From JAKFYM01 sp964612065 (GTDB taxonomy: Bacteria > Bdellovibrionota > UBA1018 > CAIPTA01): DNA of 64,000 nucleotides. Position 1 is the stretch's first letter; every line of letters begins with the position of its first letter. This document shows, one piece after another, positions 55,230 to 63,462 of the stretch. Made by a program: the position numbers and the translations under genes. The stretch lies in the NCBI GenBank assembly GCA_964612065.1, contig CAZTCD010000005.1:1-64000 (forward strand). The letters are read 5' to 3'. The notes under the pieces are model-generated. The model searched no databases. It was not told the DNA's origin and was given only the letters and a program-made list of their open reading frames with translations.

Positions 55230-56036
55230 TCAAGCCCTCCCCTCTGCACTGAAGTGGCAGGCCACGGCGCCGAGGCCAGAAATCTCCACCTCCACATGGC
55301 AGCCTTCCACCACGGGCACCACGGGCCCGAAGGCTCCGCTCAGGATCACGTCGCCCGCCTTCAAGCCCGAACCGAACTCTCCCAATTTGTTCGCCAGCCA
55401 TGCCGCCGCAAGGCAGGGATGATCGAGGCAGGCGGCTCCTGAGCCCGCGCTCATCACTTCCCCGTCCACCCGAAGCGCCATGCCGGCGAGGCGCAAATTT
55501 GTCTCTCGCAGCAAGCGAGGCTCGGTGCCAAGCACAAAGAGAGCGGAGGAGGCGTTGTCGGCCACGGTATCCTGGATTTTTATTTTCCAGTCTTTTACGC
55601 GGGAATCGATAATTTCGATGCAGGGAAGCACAAAATCCGTGGCGCGGATCACCTCCGCCACGCTCACTCCCGGGCCCGCGAGATCGCGTTTCAGCACGAA
55701 GGCGGTTTCCCCCTCCACTTTCGGGAACAATAGTCCCGCGAGTGAAACACTTTCGCCCAAGGGCACGTTCATATCACTGGTAAGCCAGCCAAAATCGGGC
55801 TCGTGCACTCCCAGCTGCTTTTGCACGGCGCGGGAGGTTAAGCCTATTTTCTTTCCGATGAGGCGGGCGTTCTCTTGGCTAATGCGGCGCTTGAGGTTAA
55901 TCTCGGAAACCGCATAGGCATCGCCCAGCGTGATCTCCGGCATGCTCGAACTGAGCGGATCCACAGGGCGCCGCTCGGTGCGAGCCTGGTAAAGGGAATC
56001 AGCCAGGGATTTAAGTTCTTTATTGCTTAAAGGCAT
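55230..56036 (-). CDS. 2-keto-4-pentenoate hydratase/4-oxalocrotonate decarboxylase family enzyme (first copy)
   Basis: 268 residues. IGKKIGLTSRAVQKQLGVHEPDFG matches the family, with metal-ligand regions GETAFVLKRDL and CIEIIDSRVKDWK. It is the upstream partner of the copy at 54442 and is divergent from tryptophan 2,3-dioxygenase, with about 36 bases between starts. That arrangement suggests a shared role in tryptophan or aromatic-acid breakdown. Assignment between hydratase and decarboxylase is not safe from sequence alone. Confidence 0.85.
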   Translation of the reverse strand: MPLSNKELKSLADSLYQARTERRPVDPLSSSMPEITLGDAYAVSEINLKRRISQENARLIGKKIGLTSRAVQKQLGVHEPDFGWLTSDMNVPLGESVSLAGLLFPKVEGETAFVLKRDLAGPGVSVAEVIRATDFVLPCIEIIDSRVKDWKIKIQDTVADNASSALFVLGTEPRLLRETNLRLAGMALRVDGEVMSAGSGAACLDHPCLAAAWLANKLGEFGSGLKAGDVILSGAFGPVVPVVEGCHVEVEISGLGAVACHFSAEGRA

Positions 56037-56072
56037 GCCGGCACTTTAACCCCGAGAGGGAGAATAAGCCAG

Positions 56073-56936
56073 ATGGCCCATCCGTCCGATCCGAAATCCA
56101 GCCAGCAACCCGATTATAAAAACCTTCAGCTCAAGGAGCTGAACTATAACTCCTACCTCAAGGTGCCCGAGCTGCTGAACCTGCAGCACCTGCTCTCGGA
56201 TCCCCCCCATCACGACGAAATGTTTTTCATCATCATCCACCAGGCTGCCGAGCTTTGGTTCAAGCTGATGCGCCACGAAACAACGGGCATGATCGAGGAT
56301 CTGCGCGCCGGATCCGTGAGCCGTGCGCTAAAACGCCTTCGCCGCATTGTAGGCGTGATGGATCTGATGGTGAGCCAGATCAATCTCCTGAGCACCCTCA
56401 CGCCTGTGGAGTTCGCCGGCTTCCGCGATCACCTGAATCCCGCCAGCGGCTTCCAGAGCATTCAGTTCCGGGTGATCGAATTTGCTTATGGAATCCGCGA
56501 AGATTTCTTCCTGAAATTTTTCGACAAAGAGCCCGCCAAGAAAAAGGAGCTGAAAGAGATTCTCCAGCATCCTTCTGTGTATGACGAATTCCTGCGCGCT
56601 CTCGATAAAGCAGGCTATAAGATTCCACCCGCGCTCCTGAACCGCGATTTCTCGAAGCCCTGGGTGGAGAGCCCGGAGCTCGTGCAGGTGCTGAAAACGA
56701 TCTACGAAAATCCGCAAGACAACTACCACTGGGTTCTTCTCTTCGAAACGATGCTCGATTTCGACGAAAAATTCGCCATCTGGCGAAGCGTGCATATGCT
56801 CATGGTGGCGCGCACGATCGGCATGAAAAAAGGCACGGGCGGCAGCTCCGGATATAACTTCCTCGCGCAGCGCGCGCCCTACAGATTCTTCCCGGAGCTC
56901 TGGGCTGTGCGCACCGAGATGGGCACCTCTTATTGA
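56073..56936 (+). CDS. kynA: tryptophan 2,3-dioxygenase
   Basis: KynA/TDO (287 residues) opens tryptophan to N-formylkynurenine using heme and oxygen. The active-site MFFIIIHQAAELWFK, FRDHLNPASGFQSIQFR and the heme ligand His241 in HMLMVARTIG with GTGGSSG are all present. A Gly/Ser-free N-terminal tail is short. It is divergent from the hydratase pair. The rest of the kynurenine pathway (kynurenine formamidase, kynureninase) is not visible in the window. Confidence 0.96.
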   Translation: MAHPSDPKSSQQPDYKNLQLKELNYNSYLKVPELLNLQHLLSDPPHHDEMFFIIIHQAAELWFKLMRHETTGMIEDLRAGSVSRALKRLRRIVGVMDLMVSQINLLSTLTPVEFAGFRDHLNPASGFQSIQFRVIEFAYGIREDFFLKFFDKEPAKKKELKEILQHPSVYDEFLRALDKAGYKIPPALLNRDFSKPWVESPELVQVLKTIYENPQDNYHWVLLFETMLDFDEKFAIWRSVHMLMVARTIGMKKGTGGSSGYNFLAQRAPYRFFPELWAVRTEMGTSY

Positions 56937-56978
56937 AAATTGCCGGAATCAGCGCTGGCACACGGCTTAGAGCATGCC

Positions 56979-57248
56979 CTATTTGCAGCCGGTGATCTCT
57001 AGCCCTTTCGCAAAGGCTTTCACTTCCACGGCCGCCGAGGAAGCAATGGCCTTTTCCAGGCAGAGGATCACTTTAGGGCGGGAAGCCCTGAAATAGCCTG
57101 ATTGCCTCGAGAAGAGCACCGCCAGATTTTTTCCGTCAACGCTTCGGGAAAGCGATTTTACACTGCCCCGAAATTCCAGCATCGGAGCTTCTTCCGCACG
57201 AGCCAGACCGGCTACAGCAAAAAACAAAACCCACACTTTACTTGCCAT
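56979..57248 (-). CDS. small exported partner of the glutaminase-like protein
   Basis: 89 residues with signal peptide KVWVLFFAVAGLARA|EE. AAGGAGG 5 bases upstream is very strong. It overlaps the 3' end of the preceding glutaminase-like gene by 11 bases, so its ribosome site lies within that gene and expression is coupled. Two cysteines (ILCLEKAI, ITGCK) may bond. The pairing with an exported enzyme suggests an inhibitor, chaperone or immunity factor, but no family is recognised. Confidence 0.65.
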   Translation of the reverse strand: MASKVWVLFFAVAGLARAEEAPMLEFRGSVKSLSRSVDGKNLAVLFSRQSGYFRASRPKVILCLEKAIASSAAVEVKAFAKGLEITGCK

Positions 57249-58980
57249 GAGTGCCTCCTTTCAGGCTCTTCTGCATTCTAAGATTCGAAGCGCGGGCCTC
57301 GGCCAATGTTTGCTCAAGGCTTTCCCCCGGCGCAGGCGGCTGAGGGAGAAAAAGCTCGGCCTGCGAATACATCAGTGCCGGCCGGCCGTAGAAGGCGATA
57401 TTATTCGGAGGCGGAAAAGCCACTCTCATGGGAGCCCCATCTCCCTGCCATCCTATCAATTTCACCCACTCCTCTTCTCGCAGCATCGATGGCGACAAGC
57501 TCGGATCCATAACCCGGCGCTCTATCTTGCCCTCTGGTGTTTTCACCCGAATCGCCGTGGCCACATGAAACGCCCACATCTCTCCCGGCCGCTTTTTGTT
57601 GAACACCTCGCCCTTGAGCCAGATTTTTTCCACTGGCAACCCCTGATCTTTGAGGCGATTGGCGATCACGTGGGCCCTGGCCTCGCATCCCGTTTCTGTA
57701 TAGGCATGGGGAATGTCCTTCATCGCTTTTACTCTCTCCATTACCCCCGCGGCATCTTCCTCGCTGAGCGCCTCAGGGGAAGGCCCTCGCATCTTTCCTC
57801 GCAGCCCGGATAGAGCAGATAAAGAATCGGGAGCCGCGTACACACCGCTCTCCAAACGGCACGCGCTCGCGGGCAAGGAGCCAGGCGCCAGCATCCGGCT
57901 GGAAAGCACCCCGTTCACCAAACCCACGAGTTGAACGATCTCACCTTTGCGGGCCCGCAGATTCGCGCTCTTTTCCCTTTCCACCAGTTGTTTCACTTTG
58001 GGGTCGAGGCAACGCTCAGCCGCCCCTTCGCGCAATACATCCCAATAATCCGTAAGGTAATAGGGAGAATGGTCGGGAGACACTGTTTGCCAGATCTCCC
58101 CAGTGCGTGCGCCTTCTGCGGTCAGCTCGTATAGCTTGCTTCTATCCGCGGTGCCCGCGGAATAGGTGGAGCGAATCCGAACAGGAGGGCCAAGCTCGTT
58201 CTTTCCGAGTAGCACCAGAAAGGGATCAGATCCACCGGGCCTGCTCGTGTGGGAAAGCAATCCCTCCCACTCTCTTCCGGCCGCGCTCACTCCCTCACAT
58301 ACAGAAAGCTCGCAGCCGGAAGCGATTTTAGTGAACTGGTCTGGCTTCGGATTTGTTTTCCCGCGCCGGCACTTCACCCGCGCGCCGCTCTCCAACTCCA
58401 CCTCGTAGCTCTTGGCCTGCTCCAAACTGTTTTTGAGAGCATTCAGGCGAACTCGTGCCGCCGAAAGAAGCCTAGATCGGATTCTCTCAAAATCTAAGCT
58501 TCCTTTGGTCCGAGCTGGATCATCATTGTCACTTTCCAAGGTGGCCCCGGAGGAAAGCGCCAGCTGCGCGTTGCGCACCTGGAGAAAGCTCTGGGTAACA
58601 CTCTCCTGTTCTCCTGCCACAGAGGGAGGCATCAAGCCGGAATATTGATCGGCATTGTAAAGAGTGAGATCTTGCTGCTTCACTTTCTCCACGGTGAGAA
58701 TATTCGGTGCTCCGCCTTTGCTTCCCGCCGCAATTGCTTGAAAGGTAAAGAAGGTAGATTCCGAACCGTTTCCCGCAGGCATCTTCCATTCCGATTGCTC
58801 GAGCAGAATCTCACCGCATACCCAGAACTTTTTATGCTCTTGAGCAAACTCATGACTCAATACACAAGGAGCCGCCCCCTTCTCTTTCGTTACGAGTGTA
58901 AGGGCCCGTGCATCAAGAGAAAGCGCAGTGATTACAAGTGTTAGCCACGCCAGGAGCATCCCTAAGTTTTCGGCATTCAA
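57238..58980 (-). CDS. exported protein with protein-glutaminase-like C-terminal domain
   Basis: The TTG at 58980 has AAGGA 7 bases upstream and gives MNAENLGMLLAWLTLVITALSL as leader (580 residues). ATG 58959 is the alternative. A large N-terminal region (about 390 residues) precedes the domain YTETGCEARAHVIANRL (Cys432), WAFHVATAI (His472) and RVMDPSLS (Asp492). That order, GC-ARAH...HVA...DPS, is the protein-glutamine-glutaminase triad. Such enzymes deamidate Gln side chains. The long upstream part could be a propeptide, as is known in the family, or a delivery domain. An 11-base overlap links it to a small exported protein. Confidence 0.75.
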   Translation of the reverse strand: MNAENLGMLLAWLTLVITALSLDARALTLVTKEKGAAPCVLSHEFAQEHKKFWVCGEILLEQSEWKMPAGNGSESTFFTFQAIAAGSKGGAPNILTVEKVKQQDLTLYNADQYSGLMPPSVAGEQESVTQSFLQVRNAQLALSSGATLESDNDDPARTKGSLDFERIRSRLLSAARVRLNALKNSLEQAKSYEVELESGARVKCRRGKTNPKPDQFTKIASGCELSVCEGVSAAGREWEGLLSHTSRPGGSDPFLVLLGKNELGPPVRIRSTYSAGTADRSKLYELTAEGARTGEIWQTVSPDHSPYYLTDYWDVLREGAAERCLDPKVKQLVEREKSANLRARKGEIVQLVGLVNGVLSSRMLAPGSLPASACRLESGVYAAPDSLSALSGLRGKMRGPSPEALSEEDAAGVMERVKAMKDIPHAYTETGCEARAHVIANRLKDQGLPVEKIWLKGEVFNKKRPGEMWAFHVATAIRVKTPEGKIERRVMDPSLSPSMLREEEWVKLIGWQGDGAPMRVAFPPPNNIAFYGRPALMYSQAELFLPQPPAPGESLEQTLAEARASNLRMQKSLKGGTHGK

Positions 58981-59025
58981 TGGTTTTTCCTTTAAGATTT
59001 CCCCGAGTTGAGTAGCATAGGCGCC

Positions 59026-60210
59026 ATGCGCTTCGACACCTTCTTTTCCATCTGCCAAACTCCCGTTAACGGATACACGCCCAGCGATCGGGTGATGTTC
59101 GAAAACTTCTTCTCGCAAGCGGAGCTGGCCGATCAATTGGGCGTAGGCACGGCCTGGGTGGCGGAAACACATCTCAGCTGCCAGGTGCAAAAGCGCAATC
59201 CAGGCGCCGTGATCCCGCACTTTGAAGGAGAGATCGGCCTCAATACCGATATCCTCCAGATCGCGCACATTCTTTTCGCCCGCACTAAAAAGCTGCACGT
59301 GGGTTCCGCCATCCGCAACATCCAGTGCAACGGTGGCCCGATCGCTCACGCAGAAGCGATCCGCATGTTCCTCACTCTGCACAGCCTCAACCAGAAAGAA
59401 GAGCGACTGCTCGATATCGGCTTTGCCTCCGGCCGCTTTCCCTTCTCCAACGTGCCCTATGGCATCCACCCTCGAAACGAGCTCGAGAAAGCCGCCTGGC
59501 CTGTGCTGAAAGGAAAGATCTTCCAGCAGTGCACGGAGATCTTTCTTCGCCTGCTCAAGGGCGAAGTGATCGGCAGCAAGGATGTGGCGCCGATCCTGAT
59601 CTCGAAAACCAGCTTCCGCTCCGAAGACGACTGGAAAAAAGTTCTTAAACTTCTCGGCGAGGAAAAAGACGCTATCGAGATTCCACCATTCTGGAAGTTT
59701 GATCCCGTGGGCTTAGTGCCCACCGAAGTGGACCTTCGCCACCTGCGCCTCACCATCGGCGCGCACGATCTCGATTCCCAGATCCTCGCCAATCGATTTA
59801 TGCCGTGTGGAGTTTTCAATCTCTCCATCACTCCGAGCGCTCAGATCGAAAAAACCCACGAGGCCATGCAGAAGGCCTTCCATAAGGATGGCGGCCCCTG
59901 GACCCGCAATCACATGCCTCGCACCGTGCTTGTGTTCCACGATCAGAACGCCGCCAAAGCGCGCGAAAAAGCCCAGTACGCGATGGAGAACTACTGGAAA
60001 GCGATCGAGGGCACTCTCGATCCCGAGAAGGTAAGAAACGCCGTGGACAACGCTCTCGTGGGTGATTCCACCCAGATCGCGGAAGAGGCCAAGAAGCGCT
60101 TCCACCAGGACGACCGCCTCATGCTCTGGTTCGATTTCAACAACCACGACAACGCCGACGTTTGCCGCTCCATGCGTGCCTTCTTCGAAGAAGTGGCGCC
60201 CCGGCTTTAA
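59026..60210 (+). CDS. LLM-class flavin-dependent monooxygenase-like protein
   Basis: 394 residues from ATG 59026 (AGG 6 bases upstream). The bacterial luciferase-like TIM barrel is recognisable in ELADQLGVGTAWVAETHLS, LHVGSAIRNIQCNGGPI and LDIGFASGRFPFSN. A C-terminal domain carries NRFMPCGVFNLSI and helical segments. It should use FMNH2 or F420-type cofactors to oxidise a small organic substrate; the substrate is unknown. It is divergent from the glutaminase-like gene. Confidence 0.8.
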   Translation: MRFDTFFSICQTPVNGYTPSDRVMFENFFSQAELADQLGVGTAWVAETHLSCQVQKRNPGAVIPHFEGEIGLNTDILQIAHILFARTKKLHVGSAIRNIQCNGGPIAHAEAIRMFLTLHSLNQKEERLLDIGFASGRFPFSNVPYGIHPRNELEKAAWPVLKGKIFQQCTEIFLRLLKGEVIGSKDVAPILISKTSFRSEDDWKKVLKLLGEEKDAIEIPPFWKFDPVGLVPTEVDLRHLRLTIGAHDLDSQILANRFMPCGVFNLSITPSAQIEKTHEAMQKAFHKDGGPWTRNHMPRTVLVFHDQNAAKAREKAQYAMENYWKAIEGTLDPEKVRNAVDNALVGDSTQIAEEAKKRFHQDDRLMLWFDFNNHDNADVCRSMRAFFEEVAPRL

Positions 60211-60584
60211 GGCCCTGAACGGAGTCCTTGAACCCTGGTTTCCCTCCCTTACCAAGCACCTAGGTAGGAAAATTCTTCTTACAACCAACCTTTCCCTATG
60301 GGTACGGGCTACGAGCCCCATCTTGTAATTTTAATCAGCTCGCCAAGCTCAGTTTTTGAACTTTCTACAATAGACTGTCCGCTCCAGAGCCTTCTTCACC
60401 CATTAAAATTGTTATAACTAATATGCGAATCTTTATTCCTAATGCGAATGATGCTTCACTCTGGATAAAGATTACTCGGCGCAGGTGCGTTACCAACAGA
60501 ATCCTCACAGAACCCAATGAAAAAAGGGCTTTCCAAACACGCTTCCGTTGGCCACGATGGCATCAACTTTGGGGGGAAATAGAA
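60211..60584. other. 374-base leader region before the nuclease gene
   Basis: The first part has a hairpin GGGCT (60306-60310)/AGCCC (60314-60318) extended by ATGG/CCAT and followed by a T-rich run: a weak terminator for the flavoprotein gene. The region is A+T-rich, and TACAAT at 60366-60371 is a candidate -10 box without a good -35. An open frame (60423-60584) leads into the nuclease, but it has no leader character. Confidence 0.4.
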
Positions 60585-61316
60585 ATGACTGAACTGCGCT
60601 ACTCGATTCGCTCTTGGTCCACGAAACTTTCCACGGCTGTAATCCTTACCGCTCTTTTTTCGCTACCTGCCATGGCAGGAAATCCCGGCATCGCTCGCGA
60701 TAAATGCGCGCAGGGAGAAGAGATTGAAAAAACCGGTACGGTGGCCGGCGGAGTGGATGGAGACACCGTTCATGTGAAAACGCGGAGCGGCACTTACTCG
60801 GTGCGCCTCCTCGGCATCGACACCCCCGAAACCCACTTTATGGGCAAGAGCCAGGGCGTTTGGGCGGAAAAGGCCTCCAAGGCCATGCAACGCATGTTGC
60901 CCGTAGGCACCAAAGTGAAGCTAGAGTTCGGTCAAACCCCCTGCGATAGCCACGGCCGCGCCTTGGCCCAGATATTCAAAGGCACCAAGGGCAACCTCCA
61001 TGTGAACGCCGAGATCCTGAAAATGGGCTTGGCCGTGAACTATTGCGTGGCTCCGGAATTCCGCTATTGCGATGAGTTCTCCCGCTATGTGGAAAACGCC
61101 ATCGAGAACGGCACGGGCATGTATGCCGATCCGAAAGTGGAGCTCCCCTATGATTTCCGCCGACGCATCGGCAAGAATGAACAGCGCTCGTATGTGGGCA
61201 GCCTCCGCACCAAGGAAGTGCTCCCTCCCGGCAACCAGGACCGCACCCCTGTGGCCGAGCGGGTGTTCTTCTACACCAGAGAAATGGTTCAGGCTCCCTA
61301 TCACATCGTGGAATAA
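60585..61316 (+). CDS. exported thermonuclease-family (SNase) protein
   Basis: 243 residues from ATG 60585, with a G-rich site 8 bases upstream and leader STKLSTAVILTALFSLPAMA. The SNase core has GGVDGDTVHV (Ca-binding Asp), RLLGIDTPE (catalytic Arg and Glu) and SHGRALAQIF (second Arg), so the active site is complete. It should degrade DNA and RNA outside the cytoplasm, with calcium. Two cysteines near YCVAPEFRYC suggest a disulfide. An extra 60-residue C-terminal region follows. A rho-independent terminator lies downstream. Confidence 0.92.
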   Translation: MTELRYSIRSWSTKLSTAVILTALFSLPAMAGNPGIARDKCAQGEEIEKTGTVAGGVDGDTVHVKTRSGTYSVRLLGIDTPETHFMGKSQGVWAEKASKAMQRMLPVGTKVKLEFGQTPCDSHGRALAQIFKGTKGNLHVNAEILKMGLAVNYCVAPEFRYCDEFSRYVENAIENGTGMYADPKVELPYDFRRRIGKNEQRSYVGSLRTKEVLPPGNQDRTPVAERVFFYTREMVQAPYHIVE

Positions 61317-61338
61317 GGGCTATTCCTGATACCCACAG

Positions 61339-61364
61339 AAACCCGGGGCCTCGGCCTCGGGTTT
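61339..61364 (+). terminator. rho-independent terminator of the nuclease gene
   Basis: AAACCCG (61339-61345) and CGGGTTT (61358-61364) pair around an inner GGCC/GGCC stem, and TTTTGTTT follows. It begins 22 bases after the stop codon. Confidence 0.85.
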
Positions 61365-61384
61365 TTGTTTACCAGCTGGCCCCC

Positions 61385-61514
61385 TTGCCTGTTGATGAAC
61401 CTGAGCTAAGGGCTTAGGAGGCCTGCTGTTTTCTGCCTTCGCCCGCCGGATTTCATGATCGCCGGTACAACCCGTCTTTTTCGAAAAGGAATATAGAGAG
61501 CCATCAACAGGCAA
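61385..61514. repeat. 13-bp inverted repeat pair spanning 130 bases
   Basis: TTGCCTGTTGATG (61385-61397) and CATCAACAGGCAA (61502-61514) are perfect inverses, with a further near-match outward (CCCTT against CCTTT). The 104 bases between are non-coding. The size and ends fit a small mobile-element remnant (MITE-like) or a very long RNA hairpin. No flanking duplication is visible. Confidence 0.7.
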
Positions 61515-61674
61515 AGGTGCCGGCTTACTAAACACATGGCTAAACCTTAGCCACCCCTTTTCCCCCTCCTCTCCTGCTATTTCAGCCACTTAGCCGTCGG
61601 CACCCTTGATGCAGCGCCTTTCCCGCGTGCATCCCGCCAGGCGACCCCTCGCCTGCACCCCCTAGAGGTATGCC

Positions 61675-62352
61675 ATGAACGCCACAAAGGCCTTTTTCTA
61701 CGCCACCCTGCTTGCCCCCCTTGCCCCAATCTCCTCCCTGGCCGAATCCCCGGTAGAGGGCGAGCTCAAAGCCTATGAAAGCCTCTCCCGCTCGCTGGAG
61801 CACCGGGTAGCCAAGATCGAGAGGAACGCGAAAGCCTGCTACAAAAATCTTCCCTCTGGCTACCAGGCTATTATCTCCGCCCGCGGCGTGTTCGGCATGT
61901 TCCAGAGTGGGAGGCAGGCCCTGAGCGATAACCGCCAGGCCGTGCAGTCCACCTTCCAACAGCTTTTCAAAGATACCGGAGGCAAAGTAGACGTAGCTTC
62001 CGCCGATTCCTGCGCCGGCAGCGCGATGCTCGGATCCGCCGCCCTCTCTCAGCGCGAAGCTTCCGTGGCCAACGCGAAAAAGAAACTCGCAGCGCTCGAA
62101 ACCGGCCTCTTAAAAACCCAGAAGAGCCTCGCAAACCCCAAGGACCGTTCGAATATCGAGTATCTCATCAATTGCGGAGATCCCACGGCCGTGCGCAACT
62201 TCCACACCGCGCTCGATGAATACGATCGCCTCGTGGTGAGCCACGGGAACCTTTCCCGTTACCTCAAAGAGCAGGAGCTTGCTCTGGCTTCCGGCTCCTC
62301 CGGCCTGGCGCAGAATGCGCTTCGCTGCGGCGAGCTTGCCAAGGCCCGCTAG
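61675..62352 (+). CDS. exported coiled-coil protein of unknown function
   Basis: 225 residues with leader AFFYATLLAPLAPISSLA and AGAGG upstream. The mature part is almost wholly helical (ELKAYESLSRSLEHRVAKIE; ASVANAKKKLAALETGLLKT), with paired cysteines (KACYKNL, DSCAGS, LINCGD, LRCGEL). A disulfide-stapled helical bundle is likely. It is 18 bases before the asparaginase-family gene, in the same direction. No family recognised. Confidence 0.6.
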   Translation: MNATKAFFYATLLAPLAPISSLAESPVEGELKAYESLSRSLEHRVAKIERNAKACYKNLPSGYQAIISARGVFGMFQSGRQALSDNRQAVQSTFQQLFKDTGGKVDVASADSCAGSAMLGSAALSQREASVANAKKKLAALETGLLKTQKSLANPKDRSNIEYLINCGDPTAVRNFHTALDEYDRLVVSHGNLSRYLKEQELALASGSSGLAQNALRCGELAKAR

Positions 62353-62370
62353 GCCTCCTATAGTCCGGGA

Positions 62371-63447
62371 ATGGCTCATGTCTATTCCCAGGACCAATGG
62401 GTTCCTCTCGTAGATTATCGGCGCAACGGCATCGCGGAATGCACCATTCACGGCTCGGTGGCCTGGGTTTCAGGCTCCGAGCTGATCCACGCTTATGGTG
62501 GCGATGTTACCTGCTACGGCCGCTCCATGATGAAGCCCTATATGGTGAAGGTGTTCGCCCAAGAGCTCGAAGAAATGAGCTGGGAGCAGAAGGCGATCGC
62601 GGTTTCCTCGCATAACGGCGACACCGAACATATCGAAGTGATCCGAACCATCCTAAGCGAATCCGAACTCGGCCTGATGCAAACGCCTCTCGCCCTGCCG
62701 CTCATGCAATTCGGGCAGCAGCGCCGCCGGCCGCGCCGCCTTTATCACTCCTGCTCAGGCGAGCATGCCGCGATCCTCCGGGGCTGCCGCAAAAAAGGAT
62801 GGAGCCGCGTGGGCTATGTTTGGCCCCACCACGAGTTCTTCCTCGCGTATCTCGAGCAGGTGCGCGGCGTGCTCGGCCAGGAGTGGGAGCCGAAGGTGAT
62901 CGCCAAAGACGGCTGCGGCCTTCCCACCATGAGCATGAGCGTGCTCGAGCTCGCCCGCCTCTACGCCGATCTCGTAACCAAGAAGCACGATGATTGGATC
63001 TGGGAAGCGATGGTGCGCCACCCGGATCTCGTGGGCGGCTTCAACCGCCTCGATTCCACCATCCTCAAATCCTGCGATGGCAAAGTGATCGCTAAAGAAG
63101 GCGCCGATGGCTTGCTCGGCCTCGCTATCGAGCATCCCGATTATCCGAACGGCCTCGGCGTGGTGATCAAGATCGCGCACGGCTGGGATATGAGAGCCTC
63201 CTGGTATGTGGCCCGCTATGTTCTCGGCGTGCTCGGTTTCCAGTTCCGCAATCCTTACCCTCTGGAGCGGCAGAAAGCCTTTCTCGTGGAAGATTGCATT
63301 CCCCCCAACCTCCGCCCGAAGATGGAAGCGATCCAGCCCTGGGACGATTGGGACCCCGACCGCGACCGTTGGCAGTTCGACTACAAAGAATTCGTGCCCG
63401 CCGCGGCTCCGAACGGCTCGCTACACCACCCCGACCTGATCAAATAG
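62371..63447 (+). CDS. L-asparaginase II-family protein
   Basis: 358 residues with the motif set of the thermolabile asparaginase (asparaginase II, PF06089-type) family: GRSMMKPYMVKVFA, SSHNGDTEHIEVIR, YHSCSGEHAAILRGC, DGCGLPTMSMSVLELARLYADL and KEGADGLLGLAIEHP. There is no signal peptide, so it is cytoplasmic. It should hydrolyse L-asparagine or a related amide. The C-terminal tail is acidic and Trp-rich (WDDWDPDRDRW). A distinct family from the classical Thr-dependent ansB enzymes. Convergent with the partial gene at the edge. Confidence 0.88.
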   Translation: MAHVYSQDQWVPLVDYRRNGIAECTIHGSVAWVSGSELIHAYGGDVTCYGRSMMKPYMVKVFAQELEEMSWEQKAIAVSSHNGDTEHIEVIRTILSESELGLMQTPLALPLMQFGQQRRRPRRLYHSCSGEHAAILRGCRKKGWSRVGYVWPHHEFFLAYLEQVRGVLGQEWEPKVIAKDGCGLPTMSMSVLELARLYADLVTKKHDDWIWEAMVRHPDLVGGFNRLDSTILKSCDGKVIAKEGADGLLGLAIEHPDYPNGLGVVIKIAHGWDMRASWYVARYVLGVLGFQFRNPYPLERQKAFLVEDCIPPNLRPKMEAIQPWDDWDPDRDRWQFDYKEFVPAAAPNGSLHHPDLIK

Positions 63448-63462
63448 TTTTCTGGAGAGCTC

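Larger units (their letters stand above)
61317..61674. other. 358-base intergenic region with terminator and long inverted repeat
   Basis: It holds the nuclease terminator (61339-61364) and a 13-bp perfect inverted repeat pair (61385-61397 and 61502-61514) about 104 bases apart. Minus-strand frames here have no ribosome-binding site. GAGG before ATG 61675 is the ribosome-binding site of the next gene. Confidence 0.6.
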
